A stretch of DNA of 64,000 nt, from NCBI GenBank assembly GCA_022770365.1, contig JALEHU010000108.1, forward strand, positions 1 to 64,000, read 5' to 3'. This DNA is from Blautia sp. Its GTDB lineage: Bacteria; Bacillota; Clostridia; Lachnospirales; Lachnospiraceae. This document shows positions 16,304 to 25,026 of the stretch, in pieces (within the stretch, counting starts at the first letter, position 1; each line of letters begins with the position of its first letter). The position numbers and the translations under genes were made by a program. A model generated the notes under the pieces. The model did no database searches. It worked only from the letters and a program-made list of their open reading frames with translations, and was not told the origin of the DNA.

Positions 16304-19174
16304 TCATTCATTCGTATATACAGAAGCTTCCTCCGCCTCCCTTGCGGCAATCAGCTCTTCCACTGTATGTTCTTTGTGACGAATGCTCTTCGGATCCTCA
16401 TTCATATAATAATCAATTTCATTTTGCTGTGCTTTTCGGGTAAGTTCTTCTGCTTTATCCGCATCTACCTTCTCAATCTTCACTCCCACCTGTTTATACC
16501 CCGGAATCTTACTGATCGGGTCGAGATGATGTGCATCTGTCAGAAGGTTGGCACCTGCCGCATAGTGGAACGGCATCCATACAACTCCATTCTGCAGGGT
16601 ATCTACAATACGCACCTCTACGTAAGTTTCACCTCTGGGTGAAGATACTTTTACCCATTCACCCTCCTGGAGTTTCATTTCCAGTGCATCCTCACGATTA
16701 ACCTCCAGCCAGTTTCTCGGAGCTGTGAAGTGAACCGCACGGGTTCTGTCTGTCTGCGTCCTTGTATGATAATGATAGAGAATACGGCAAGTGGTAAGAG
16801 TAATCGGATACTCCGGATTTCCGGCTTCAGGTGACGGTTTCCATTCCAGTGTTTTAAGAAGACCGACTCCGCCTTTTCTGGACGGTCCGTTCACATGCAG
16901 AATCGGTGTTCCCGGATGGTCTTCTGTGGGACATGGCCACTGAACTCCCTGTCCGTCTTTTTCAATTTTTGCATATGTGATACCGGCATAGGAAGGCGTA
17001 ACTGTTCTCATCTCATTAAAAATATCCTCTGCTGTATCATAATGACACTGATAACCAATACGATTCATAATCTGCATCAGAATCCACCAGTCATCTCTGC
17101 TTTCGCCTTTCACTGCTGCAATCTTTCTGACTCTCTGTACACGACGTTCTGTATTAGAGAATGTACCGTCCTTCTCCGCAAATGCAGTAGACGGAAATAC
17201 TACATCCGCAAATGCAGAAGTTTCGTTAAGGAAAATATCCTGCATTACAACAAACGCTTTCTCCAATGCATGTTCTACATGAGCAGTATCAGGATCTGAA
17301 ACAGCCGGGTTTTCACCCATGATGTACAGAAGTTTTACTTTATCTTCAAGAATTGCAGGAACAGTTTCTGTAACAGTATAACCTTTGTTCGGATTCAGCT
17401 TTACGCCCCATGCATTTTCAAATTTCTCCTGTACATTGGGATCAAATACTTTCTGATATCCGGGATAGTCTGTGGGCAGAGCTCCCATATCACAGGCACC
17501 CTGAACATTATTCTGGCCGCGAAGGGGATTCACACCATTTCCTTTTCGTCCAAGATTACCTGTAACAAGTGCCAGGTTACTTAAACTCATAACATTATCT
17601 GTACCGTTAACATGCTGAGTAATTCCCATTGCATATGCAATATAGGATTTATGGGTTCCGGCATACAGTCTTGCTGCCTCAATGATCTTTTCTTTATCCA
17701 CACCACAGATTTCAGCCACACGCTCCGGTGTATAATCTTTCACAAACTCACGAAGTTCTTCAATACCTTCTGTATGTTTTTCAATATATTCTTTATCTTC
17801 CAGACCTTCTTCAAAAATGACATTCAGCATACCATTGCTGAGAGCGACACTAGTACCAGGATTGATCTGCAGATACACATCTGCAATGTCCGCAAGAGGA
17901 ATGCGGACCGGATCGGCAACGATTATCTTCTTGCCCATCCTGTGTGCCTGACGCACATACATTCCCATAACAGGGTGTGCTTCAGACGTATTAGAGCCCG
18001 TAATGAAAATTACGTCTGCGTCTTTAATCTCTGTCACGCAGTTTGTCATAGCCCCGCTTCCTAACGTAGTTGCTAACCCGGCAACTGTGGAGCTATGTCA
18101 GAGTCGGGCGCAGTGATCGACATTGTTGGTGCCTACACCTGCGCGGAGAAACTTCTGGAACAAATAGTTATCTTCATTGACGGTACGGGCTGATGAGAAA
18201 CCGGCAATCGCATCTGGTCCATATGTATCCTTGATTTCAAGAATCTTGCCTGCAACCAGGTCCAGGGCCTCATCCCAGGAAGATTCCACAAGTTTACCAT
18301 TCTTACGGATCATTGGATATTTCAGGCGGTCTTTATGATTAATGAAATCATAGGCAAATTTGCCTTTTACACAGAGCAATCCCTGATTAGACGGGCCATT
18401 GGCTGGTTTTGCATCCACAAGTATTCCATCTTTTACAGAGAATTCAATCTGGCAGCCTACGCCGCAGTAGGCACAGGTAGTCTGAACTTTCTTTGTCTCC
18501 CATTCTCTGAAATCATTCTGAGATTTAGGCATCAGAGCACCAACCGGACAGACAGATACACAATTTCCGCAGGAAACACACGCAGTTTCTGCCATTGTCT
18601 CTCCACCGTTCGGAATCACATACGCAACATTTCCCTTCTGAGCCATTGCAAGTGCATTCACTCCCACCAGTTCGCGACATGTTCTCACACATTTTCCGCA
18701 GCGTATACATTTATCCATCTCCTGAAAATAGAAGCGGTTGGACATGTCTTTTTCACGGTGTTCATAGGGAATCACATACTGGGGATCCTTCACTCCATAC
18801 ATTTCACAATATTTCTGCAATTTGCAGGCACCCAGTTTTTTACAGTTCACGCAGTCCAGCGGATGTGTTGCAATCATCCGATTGAGAACACTGACACGGG
18901 CTTTTTTCACTTCCGGAGACTCAGTCCACACAACCATCCCCTCTTTTGCAGGGGTATTACATGCTGTCAACAGACTGACTTCCCCTTCAACCTCGCAGGA
19001 ACACATTTTGCAGTCACCATATTCATTACAGTTGCTGCAATGCTTTGCAGGCATCCTTTCCAGATCATCAAAGCAGAATGTGGGAATAAAAATTCCCAGT
19101 TTTTTCGCAGCCTGTAATATGGTGCTGCCTTCTTCCACTTCGACAACCCTGTTATTAATTTTCAGCGTTATCAT
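16304..19174 (-). CDS. fdhF: Formate dehydrogenase catalytic subunit, selenocysteine-containing, with NuoG-like N-terminus
   Basis: 956 residues read through one in-frame UGA (18100-18098) at position 359. The context CARL-U-HSSTVAGLATTLGSGAM is the Sec active site of FdhF-type enzymes. N-terminal electron-transfer module: [2Fe-2S] region, H104/C108/C111/C117 [4Fe-4S], then C156-C166 and C199-C209 clusters. The molybdopterin domain begins with C234-AYCGVGC and C268. It interconverts formate and CO2 on a Mo/W-bis-MGD cofactor. ATG is preceded by GGAGGAAAATA. Read without recoding it appears as two fragments (358 and 581 residues), which is not a real frameshift. mobA and fdhD upstream supply and sulfurate the cofactor. 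Confidence 0.96.
18068..18100 (-). promoter_or_regulatory. Sec UGA codon and SECIS hairpin of fdhF
   Basis: Eleven nucleotides after the UGA (18100-18098) the mRNA forms a perfect 6-bp stem AGUUGC/GCAACU (18086-18081 with 18073-18068) with a 7-nt loop CGGGUUA containing GGU. This is the size, distance and loop G/U content expected of a bacterial SECIS bound by SelB. Confidence 0.88.
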
Positions 19175-19211
19175 TATTTTCCTCCTTTTATATTTCAGCG
19201 CTTTTAAACGC

Positions 19212-19847
19212 TTATTCTTTTAATGAAACCAATCCTTCATGGTAAATGTTTCCGGCTCCTTTTCTGATGAAGCCTAACAGCGTAACGTTCTCCTTTTTTG
19301 CAAGAGTCACTGCACTGCCTGTCACTGCTGCCCTGGATACCACTATCTTAAAACCGGCATCAATGGCCTTCTGAAGATAGTCCTTTGATATCCTCCCGCT
19401 GCTGAAGACAACACATTTCGGAATCGGGATCTGATGCTTCAAAGCATATCCGATAACTTTATCCAATGCATTATGCCTTCCGATATCTTCAACAGAAAAA
19501 AGAACCTTTCCATCCATTACCAGAACACAACTGTGAGCGCATCCTGTATCTTTAAAAAGAGATCCCGGATTTTCAAACATGCTGCCTGCGATGCGGAAAA
19601 TATCTTCCAGCTTCACATAAGTTAATGGCACTGATTCTCCGATTCCAAGATCTTGCTTTGTCAGATCTCCAAGTGAAAAGCGGCGTCCCAGAATCATTTC
19701 TTCCAAATATGCCGGTGTACATGTTACAGAAACTCTTTTGCCATTTTTCAGATCAAAATCCATCTGATACTCAATTGCCACTTCATCTTCTTTATCTGTT
19801 ATTTTTCCATCTTTAATCTTTCGAATCGTTATTGTTTCTTTTTCCAT
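19212..19847 (-). CDS. fdhD: Formate dehydrogenase accessory sulfurtransferase
   Basis: 211 residues. FdhD passes sulfur from a cysteine desulfurase to the Mo-bis-MGD cofactor, which formate dehydrogenase needs for activity. The family motifs GCAHSC, EDIGRHNALDKVIG and SSGRISKDYLQKA are clear. The usual two-cysteine CxxC loop is represented here by one Cys in GCAHSC (two Cys three residues apart). It lies 37 bp before fdhF and 26 bp after mobA in the riboswitch-controlled operon. Confidence 0.94.
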   Translation of the reverse strand: MEKETITIRKIKDGKITDKEDEVAIEYQMDFDLKNGKRVSVTCTPAYLEEMILGRRFSLGDLTKQDLGIGESVPLTYVKLEDIFRIAGSMFENPGSLFKDTGCAHSCVLVMDGKVLFSVEDIGRHNALDKVIGYALKHQIPIPKCVVFSSGRISKDYLQKAIDAGFKIVVSRAAVTGSAVTLAKKENVTLLGFIRKGAGNIYHEGLVSLKE

Positions 19848-19873
19848 AGTATTACCATTCCTGTAATGCCTTC

Positions 19874-20488
19874 CTACGCCTTCGGTTCCTTCTCTGAGCT
19901 TCGCAAAAGGGCTTCATAGAGTTCCGGCGTATTCACATTTATGATCTGCTGTCCAGAAATTTCTTTCCGAAAGCATTCATACCCCCATCTGTCAAGCACA
20001 CGGAACACCGGTGCTGAATGTTCTCTGATCAAATTCTCAATGGTGTCTGCCATTGCCACCGGATAAACGGCAATCAAAGGCTCTTTTCTATCTCCATGCT
20101 CCCATATCAATGGTATCTCCTTCGTTCCGTTGATTCCTTCCCGATATTTTTCGTGGTAGACTAGAAGAGACTCCAGTATTTCCCGGGGAAGCTTTGGAGC
20201 ATCCACCGGAAGCACAAGACAGAATGGCGTCTTAATCACCTTCATGCAGGCATGGATACCTCCAAGAGGACCTCTGTCCGGATACTGATCCCACACGGTA
20301 TGTATATTTTCTCCACACTCCTGAAATCCGGATATATAAATCTGGTCAATTCCCAGATCTCTGGCTTTACTTATGAGAAGCTGTGTAAAGGTCTTTCCTT
20401 CATAGTAAAGCTCCGCTTTATTCTTTCCTATCCTTGAACTTTTTCCGCCGGCCAGAAGCAGAAGCGAGTAATTATTCTTTCTGATCAT
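19874..20488 (-). CDS. mobA: Molybdenum cofactor guanylyltransferase
   Basis: 204 residues. The N-terminal nucleotide loop LLAGGKSSRIGKNKAEL (15-31) and DRGPLGGIHA and PVDAPKLP motifs identify MobA, which adds GMP to molybdopterin to make the bis-MGD form used by formate dehydrogenase. AGGGGA precedes the ATG. It is the first gene after the ZTP riboswitch leader, so the switch controls cofactor assembly and enzyme together. Confidence 0.92.
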   Translation of the reverse strand: MIRKNNYSLLLLAGGKSSRIGKNKAELYYEGKTFTQLLISKARDLGIDQIYISGFQECGENIHTVWDQYPDRGPLGGIHACMKVIKTPFCLVLPVDAPKLPREILESLLVYHEKYREGINGTKEIPLIWEHGDRKEPLIAVYPVAMADTIENLIREHSAPVFRVLDRWGYECFRKEISGQQIINVNTPELYEALLRSSEKEPKA

Positions 20489-20517
20489 AGAACATCCCCT
20501 GGAATTTTCTATTATAC

Positions 20518-20555
20518 AAAAAGGGCAGCATTTGTCTTTTTCACAAATGTTGCCC
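20518..20555 (-). terminator. Intrinsic terminator of the ZTP riboswitch expression platform
   Basis: Stem GGGCAACATTTGT with ACAAATGCTGCCC (20555-20543 with 20535-20523; one A-C mismatch) followed by U5 (20522-20518). Its first strand reuses the GGGC that closes P3 of the aptamer, so ligand binding and terminator formation exclude each other. Confidence 0.9.
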
Positions 20556-20627
20556 AGACGGTCGGCTTGCCTGCAAACCTGATTTCCCTGTGGGACTCCA
20601 CATCTAACCGTCAGTTGTCAGATTTGC
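20552..20627 (-). ncRNA. ZTP (pfl) riboswitch aptamer
   Basis: RNA order: P1 5' strand GCAAAUCUGA (20627-20618); conserved ACUGACGG, whose GACGG (20612-20608) can pair with CCGUC in the P3 loop as the pseudoknot; P2 UGUGG/CCACA (20602-20589); junction GGGAAA; P1 3' strand UCAGGUUUGC (20582-20573), ten pairs with one G-U; then P3 GCC-GACCGUCU-GGGC (20566-20552). The 3' block matches the invariant part of known pfl RNAs such as that of Clostridium beijerinckii. ZTP/ZMP accumulates when 10-formyl-THF is short. The overlap with the terminator predicts ligand-induced expression. Confidence 0.9.
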
Positions 20628-20642
20628 TTTAGTTACAGTTTT

Positions 20643-20671
20643 AACATACCATTTTTTATAACTTTTGTCAA
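20643..20671 (-). promoter_or_regulatory. Promoter of the mobA-fdhD-fdhF-hydrogenase operon
   Basis: TTGACA (20671-20666), 17-bp spacer, TATGTT (20648-20643) on the minus strand. Transcription would begin about 20636, just ahead of the riboswitch P1 helix. Confidence 0.88.
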
Positions 20672-20712
20672 TCTTTAGTAACAATTAAGTTTTTTTCTAC
20701 ATAATCAACAAA

Positions 20713-20734
20713 GGATGCCGCTTATGCAGCATCC
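20713..20734 (-). terminator. Terminator after asd
   Basis: GGATGCTGC/GCGGCATCC-type hairpin spanning 20734-20713 on the minus strand, 23 bp after the asd stop, followed by TTTG. The stem is strong and the U tract short. Confidence 0.6.
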
Positions 20735-20756
20735 CTTCTTTCAATCAATTGTCAGG

Positions 20757-21842
20757 TTATTTAGGCTGGATAAATCCTTTCGCTTTCAGAGTCTCTGCGC
20801 AGAGAACAGCTCCGCCTGCAGCACCTCTGACGGTATTATGGGAAAGTCCGACAAATTTAAAATCATAAACGGTATCTTCACGAAGACGTCCGATGGAAAC
20901 GCCCATTCCTCTCTCATAGTTTACATCTTCGGTAACCTGAGGACGGTTGTCTTCCTCCAGATACTGGATAAACTGCTTCGGTGCACTTGGAAGTTCCAGT
21001 TCCTGCGGAACTCCGCGGAAATCTTTCAGTGCCTGGATCAGCTGTTCTTTTGTCGGTTTTTTACGGAATTTAACAAATACGGCTGCGGTATGTCCGTTCA
21101 GTACCGGAACACGGATACACTGGCAGGTGATCACCGGCTCTGTTGCAGGAACGATCACGCCGTCTTCAATCTTGCCCCACAGTCTCAGCGGTTCTTTCTC
21201 GCTCTTCTCTTCCTCGCCGCCGATATACGGGATGATGTTGTGTTCCATCTCCGGCCAGTCTTTGAAGGTCTTGCCTGCACCGGAAATTGCCTGATAAGTA
21301 GTTGCAACTACTTCGTACGGCTCAAATTCCTTCCATGCTGTCAGAACCGGTGCATAGCTCTGAATAGAGCAGTTCGGTTTTACAGCGATGAATCCGCGGG
21401 TAGTTCCCAGACGTTTTTTCTGATACTGGATCACATCAAAGTGCTCCGGATTGATTTCCGGCACTACCATCGGAACATCCGGTGTCCATCTGTGTGCACT
21501 GTTATTAGAAACAACCGGTGTCTCAGTCTTGGCGTATTCTTCCTCAATCGCCTTGATCTCATCCTTGGACATATCTACTGCGGAAAATACGAAATCTACA
21601 GTTGCAGCAACCTTTTCTACTTCATTGACATTCATGACAACGATTTTTTTCACTGCTTCCGGCATCGGGGTGTCCATTTTCCATCTTGCACCTACCGCTT
21701 CTTCGTAGGTCTTGCCTGCACTTCTTGCACTTGCTGCAAGAGTTACAACCTCAAACCACGGATGATTCTCAAGAAGAGAAATGAATCTCTGTCCTACCAT
21801 ACCGGTAGCTCCCAAAATACCAACTCTCAGTTTCTCACTCAT
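20757..21842 (-). CDS. asd: Aspartate-semialdehyde dehydrogenase
   Basis: 361 residues. It reduces aspartyl phosphate to the semialdehyde feeding lysine, threonine and methionine synthesis. GILGATGMVGQRF (NADP loop) opens the protein, the catalytic cysteine is in NCSIQSY, and the acid/base region RVPVLNGHTA follows. The NCSIQSY form is that of the archaeal/fungal-like Asd type also found in Clostridia. The ATG at 21842 follows GAGGAG; the frame extends 17 codons upstream but overlaps the promoter leader. It stands alone as a single-gene unit. Confidence 0.93.
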   Translation of the reverse strand: MSEKLRVGILGATGMVGQRFISLLENHPWFEVVTLAASARSAGKTYEEAVGARWKMDTPMPEAVKKIVVMNVNEVEKVAATVDFVFSAVDMSKDEIKAIEEEYAKTETPVVSNNSAHRWTPDVPMVVPEINPEHFDVIQYQKKRLGTTRGFIAVKPNCSIQSYAPVLTAWKEFEPYEVVATTYQAISGAGKTFKDWPEMEHNIIPYIGGEEEKSEKEPLRLWGKIEDGVIVPATEPVITCQCIRVPVLNGHTAAVFVKFRKKPTKEQLIQALKDFRGVPQELELPSAPKQFIQYLEEDNRPQVTEDVNYERGMGVSIGRLREDTVYDFKFVGLSHNTVRGAAGGAVLCAETLKAKGFIQPK

Positions 21843-21908
21843 AATACTTGACTCCTCACTTTTCTGTTTTATGTGTCGTTGTATGGCACACATTTGTCGT
21901 TCTTGTAA

Positions 21909-21937
21909 ATACTATACCAATTTAAATAAAAATGCAA
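21909..21937 (-). promoter_or_regulatory. Promoter of asd
   Basis: TTGCAT (21937-21932), 17-bp spacer, TAGTAT (21914-21909), with a TGGTATAGT extended -10 overlapping it. About 65 bp of leader follow; I see no riboswitch in it. Confidence 0.6.
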
Positions 21938-21999
21938 GTATTTTTTACATTTTTTGCATTTACTCAATCTTGTCTAATTTGAACTTTCAATGATAATCA

Positions 22000-23376
22000 T
22001 CAATTCTCAAGATACTCCCTGTTGGATGCAATGACCTTTTCCATCACTTCCGGACCGGGTGCGCCAGGAGTTATTCGCTTCTCCACACAGGTACGCATAC
22101 TGATGGCATCATAAATATCTTCCTCAAAAACAGGGCTGATTGCCTTATATTCCTCCAATGAAAGTTCATCGAGAGAAATCCCCTTATCAATGCAGGTAAG
22201 CACCAGACGGCCAACGATTCCGTGGGCATCACGGAAAGGCACTCCATGATTGACCAGATAATCTGCTGCATCCGTAGCATTGGTAAAACCGTTCTTCGCA
22301 CTGGCTTCCATGTTTGCCTTACGGAACTGCATAGTTGATACCATGCCTGTAAACAGGGCCAGACATCCTTTCACCGTATCAATAGCGTCAAAGGTCAGTT
22401 CCTTGTCTTCCTGCATATCCTTATTGTAGGCAAGGGGAATCCCTTTCATAGTCGTCAGAATGGACATCAGCGCCCCGTAAACCCGTCCTGTCTTGCCGCG
22501 CACAAGTTCCGCAATATCCGGATTCTTTTTCTGCGGCATAATGCTGCTTCCTGTACTGTAGGCATCATCGATTTCCACAAAACGATATTCATTGGAATTC
22601 CACAGGATGATCTCCTCGGAAAAGCGGCTCAGATGCATCATAATGGTGGAAAGAGCAGAAAGAAGCTCGATCACATAATCTCTGTCAGAAACAGAATCCA
22701 TACTGTTTCTGGTAGCCTCATCAAAGCCAAGCAGCTCTGCGGTATAAGCTCTGTCAAGAGGATAGGTTGTTCCTGCAAGAGCACCCGCACCCAGAGGACA
22801 GGTATTCATTCTCTTACGAATGTCCATAAGACGTCCTCTGTCACGGCGGAACATCTCAAAATACGCTCCCATATGATGTGCAAGTGTCACCGGCTGCGCT
22901 TTCTGCAGGTGCGTGAATCCGGGCATCCAGGTATGCACATGTTCTTCCATGATCTTCTGAAGGGCAAAAAGAAGATTTTTTACTTCTGTATCAATCTCAT
23001 CAATCTCATCTCTCACATACAGTTTCATATCAAGAGCCACCTGGTCATTACGGCTGCGTCCTGTATGAAGCTTCTTGCCTGCATCACCAATGCGGTCGAT
23101 CAGATTTGCCTCCACAAAGCTGTGAATATCTTCATATTCGGAAGTGATCTCCAGCTTACCAGAACGCACGTCCTCAAGGATTCCGTCCAGCCCCTCCAGA
23201 ATGGCATCCCGCTCAGTCTCAGTAAGGATTCCCTGCTTCGCCAGCATCCGCACATGAGCCTTGCTTCCGCGGATATCCTGTTCATAGAATTTCTGATCAA
23301 AGGAAATAGACGCATTAAAATTATATACCAGCCTGTCCGTTTCTTTTGTGAAACGTCCGCCCCAAAGTTGTGCCAT
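22000..23376 (-). CDS. argH: Argininosuccinate lyase
   Basis: 458 residues, normal family length. It splits argininosuccinate into arginine and fumarate. Visible motifs are the N-terminal LWGGRF, the TGRSRNDQVALD loop and the fumarase/lyase superfamily signature GSSIMPQKKNPD containing the catalytic serine loop. GAGGAAGAATAT precedes the ATG. No argG lies beside it; it follows queH by 91 bp in the same direction. Confidence 0.95.
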   Translation of the reverse strand: MAQLWGGRFTKETDRLVYNFNASISFDQKFYEQDIRGSKAHVRMLAKQGILTETERDAILEGLDGILEDVRSGKLEITSEYEDIHSFVEANLIDRIGDAGKKLHTGRSRNDQVALDMKLYVRDEIDEIDTEVKNLLFALQKIMEEHVHTWMPGFTHLQKAQPVTLAHHMGAYFEMFRRDRGRLMDIRKRMNTCPLGAGALAGTTYPLDRAYTAELLGFDEATRNSMDSVSDRDYVIELLSALSTIMMHLSRFSEEIILWNSNEYRFVEIDDAYSTGSSIMPQKKNPDIAELVRGKTGRVYGALMSILTTMKGIPLAYNKDMQEDKELTFDAIDTVKGCLALFTGMVSTMQFRKANMEASAKNGFTNATDAADYLVNHGVPFRDAHGIVGRLVLTCIDKGISLDELSLEEYKAISPVFEEDIYDAISMRTCVEKRITPGAPGPEVMEKVIASNREYLEN

Positions 23377-23467
23377 ATATTCTTCCTCATTTCTTCTAAA
23401 GTAGTATGTGTGTTAGTTTATCATATTTTCTGTAAAATGCAAACCTTTTATTTATTCCATTAAAGTG

Positions 23468-24082
23468 TCAAAGTCCGTTTTGTCTGGAAAAAATACACCC
23501 GCAGTAATTCTGCCGGTACAGGCAGTGTTCTGCTGACAGTTCAACAGAACGCTTATATCCGTTCTTTTTCTTAAAGTCGGAAGGTAGATGCGAAACCTGA
23601 TAGATACCGGCAAGTTCTTCTCCAATTTCATTGATCTTAGCCGCATTCTTCAGCGGACTGATGGACAGTGTAGTGGTAAAGTAATCATAACCGCCCTCCG
23701 AAGCCAGACGGGCAGCTTCCTCCATACGCATGCGGTAGCATTTGAAACATCTCTCGCCGCCCTCCGGTACTTTTTCCAGGCCTTTTGCCATGAGAAAAAA
23801 TTCTTCCGGATGATATTCCCCTTCCACAAACTCCACAGGATAACGGAAATCCATTTCCCCGATCAGCCGGCGGATTTCTTCCACACGCTTCTCATATTCC
23901 TCTTCTGGAGAAATATTGGGATTATAAAAAAAGACAGTGATCTCAAAATATTCAGAAAGATATTCCAGCACATAGCTGCTGCACGGGGCACAGCAGGCAT
24001 GAAGGAAAAGTCTCGGAACATGTGTCTCGTTATTCAGTCCTGCCAGAAGCTTTTCCAGCTCTTTTTGGTAATTTCTGTTCAC
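23468..24082 (-). CDS. queH: Epoxyqueuosine reductase QueH
   Basis: 204 residues (DUF208). QueH reduces epoxyqueuosine to queuosine in tRNA, the last step of the pathway that starts with Tgt, encoded near 59 kb. The conserved cysteine pairs are seen: HACCAPC near the N-terminus, GERCFKCYRMR in the middle and YRQNYCGC near the end, ligands of a [4Fe-4S] cluster and second metal. The start is GTG at 24082-24080 with GGGAGAGA upstream. The gene overlaps the phosphatidylserine decarboxylase frame by 53 bp. Confidence 0.9.
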   Translation of the reverse strand: MNRNYQKELEKLLAGLNNETHVPRLFLHACCAPCSSYVLEYLSEYFEITVFFYNPNISPEEEYEKRVEEIRRLIGEMDFRYPVEFVEGEYHPEEFFLMAKGLEKVPEGGERCFKCYRMRMEEAARLASEGGYDYFTTTLSISPLKNAAKINEIGEELAGIYQVSHLPSDFKKKNGYKRSVELSAEHCLYRQNYCGCIFSRQNGL

Positions 24083-24929
24083 CGATTCTCTCTCCCATCT
24101 TTACAATTGTCTCAAATCCATTTTCTGTATTTTCCATAAGGTCATAATCCAGACGCACCCTGCCATGCTGCAGAAACAGAATGACTGTAGAACCTCCGAA
24201 TTCAAAATATCCTTTCTCTTCTCCTTTATTTACTTTACGAGGACCTTTATGTATATTGCAGACTTTGCCCAGTTCCATCATAAGGATTGTTCCGAATTTC
24301 ACAGTCTGGAGAAGACAGTATTCCCGTGCATTCTCCTGATAAACCGGGAAAGTATCCTCTGCAGGAGTATGGGATGCATGATAATTTCCCTGAAGAGCGA
24401 TTCCGGACGATCTCACGCCTTCCGCCGCATAACAGAAACGATGACCATCTTCCAGTGTCAGCCGGATCACAACTGCATATCCGTCCTCATAACGCTTCGC
24501 CAGATTCTCACTTCGAAGAAGCTTTTTCAGTGAATATTCTTTTTCCTGAATGTAAAACCTGGAATCATGCCCGATACGATGGACACTCAGTCTGCCGTCA
24601 CAGGGGCTGACAAGAATCTTCTCTCCCTCTGCCGCCGGTCTCGCTTCCGGTCTGGCTTTCCTGATAAAGAATTCGCGAAACGAATAATATCGTCTTTCTT
24701 CATATTCAGACATATCAATCCTGTTTCTACGGGCAAATCCGGGAACCAGACGCGCTGAAAGTCCAGTATCCAGCACTGCTCCCGCAAGCCTGGAAAACCA
24801 CGGCTGGATCATCATCTTCAGGCAGAGCCTTCCGCCCCGGTCTGTATAAAGATGGCGCACAAGCTTATCTTCTTCGTTCTCTTCAATGGTCATATTACCT
24901 TTTCGATCAATGTATTTCATTTTACCCAC
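24030..24929 (-). CDS. psd: Phosphatidylserine decarboxylase
   Basis: 299 residues. It converts phosphatidylserine to phosphatidylethanolamine at the membrane. The proenzyme cleaves itself at the GST motif to form the pyruvoyl cofactor, and FEFGGSTV is present near residue 250. SPCDGRLS (near 109) and the GNYHASHTP loop are also typical of the family. The C-terminus after the GST site is about 48 residues, usual for the small chain. The end overlaps queH by 53 bp, suggesting coupled translation. Confidence 0.9.
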   Translation of the reverse strand: MGKMKYIDRKGNMTIEENEEDKLVRHLYTDRGGRLCLKMMIQPWFSRLAGAVLDTGLSARLVPGFARRNRIDMSEYEERRYYSFREFFIRKARPEARPAAEGEKILVSPCDGRLSVHRIGHDSRFYIQEKEYSLKKLLRSENLAKRYEDGYAVVIRLTLEDGHRFCYAAEGVRSSGIALQGNYHASHTPAEDTFPVYQENAREYCLLQTVKFGTILMMELGKVCNIHKGPRKVNKGEEKGYFEFGGSTVILFLQHGRVRLDYDLMENTENGFETIVKMGERIGEQKLPKRAGKASGRTE

Positions 24930-25026
24930 ATCCTGTTCGTATAATATGATTGCATCAGTTCCTTACATTATATCATAACCCTTCCCAAAAGCATATGATA
25001 AAATATACAAAAATGGAGGTTAAGCA

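Noticed and set aside
16304-19174. Two separate genes or a frameshifted pseudogene in the formate dehydrogenase
   Set aside because: The break is a single in-frame UGA in the known Sec context with a SECIS-like hairpin, and tRNA-Sec, selA, selB and selD are present.
20715-21851. 378-codon plus-strand open frame opposite asd
   Set aside because: Same reasoning; it mirrors asd almost exactly and has no homologous motif.
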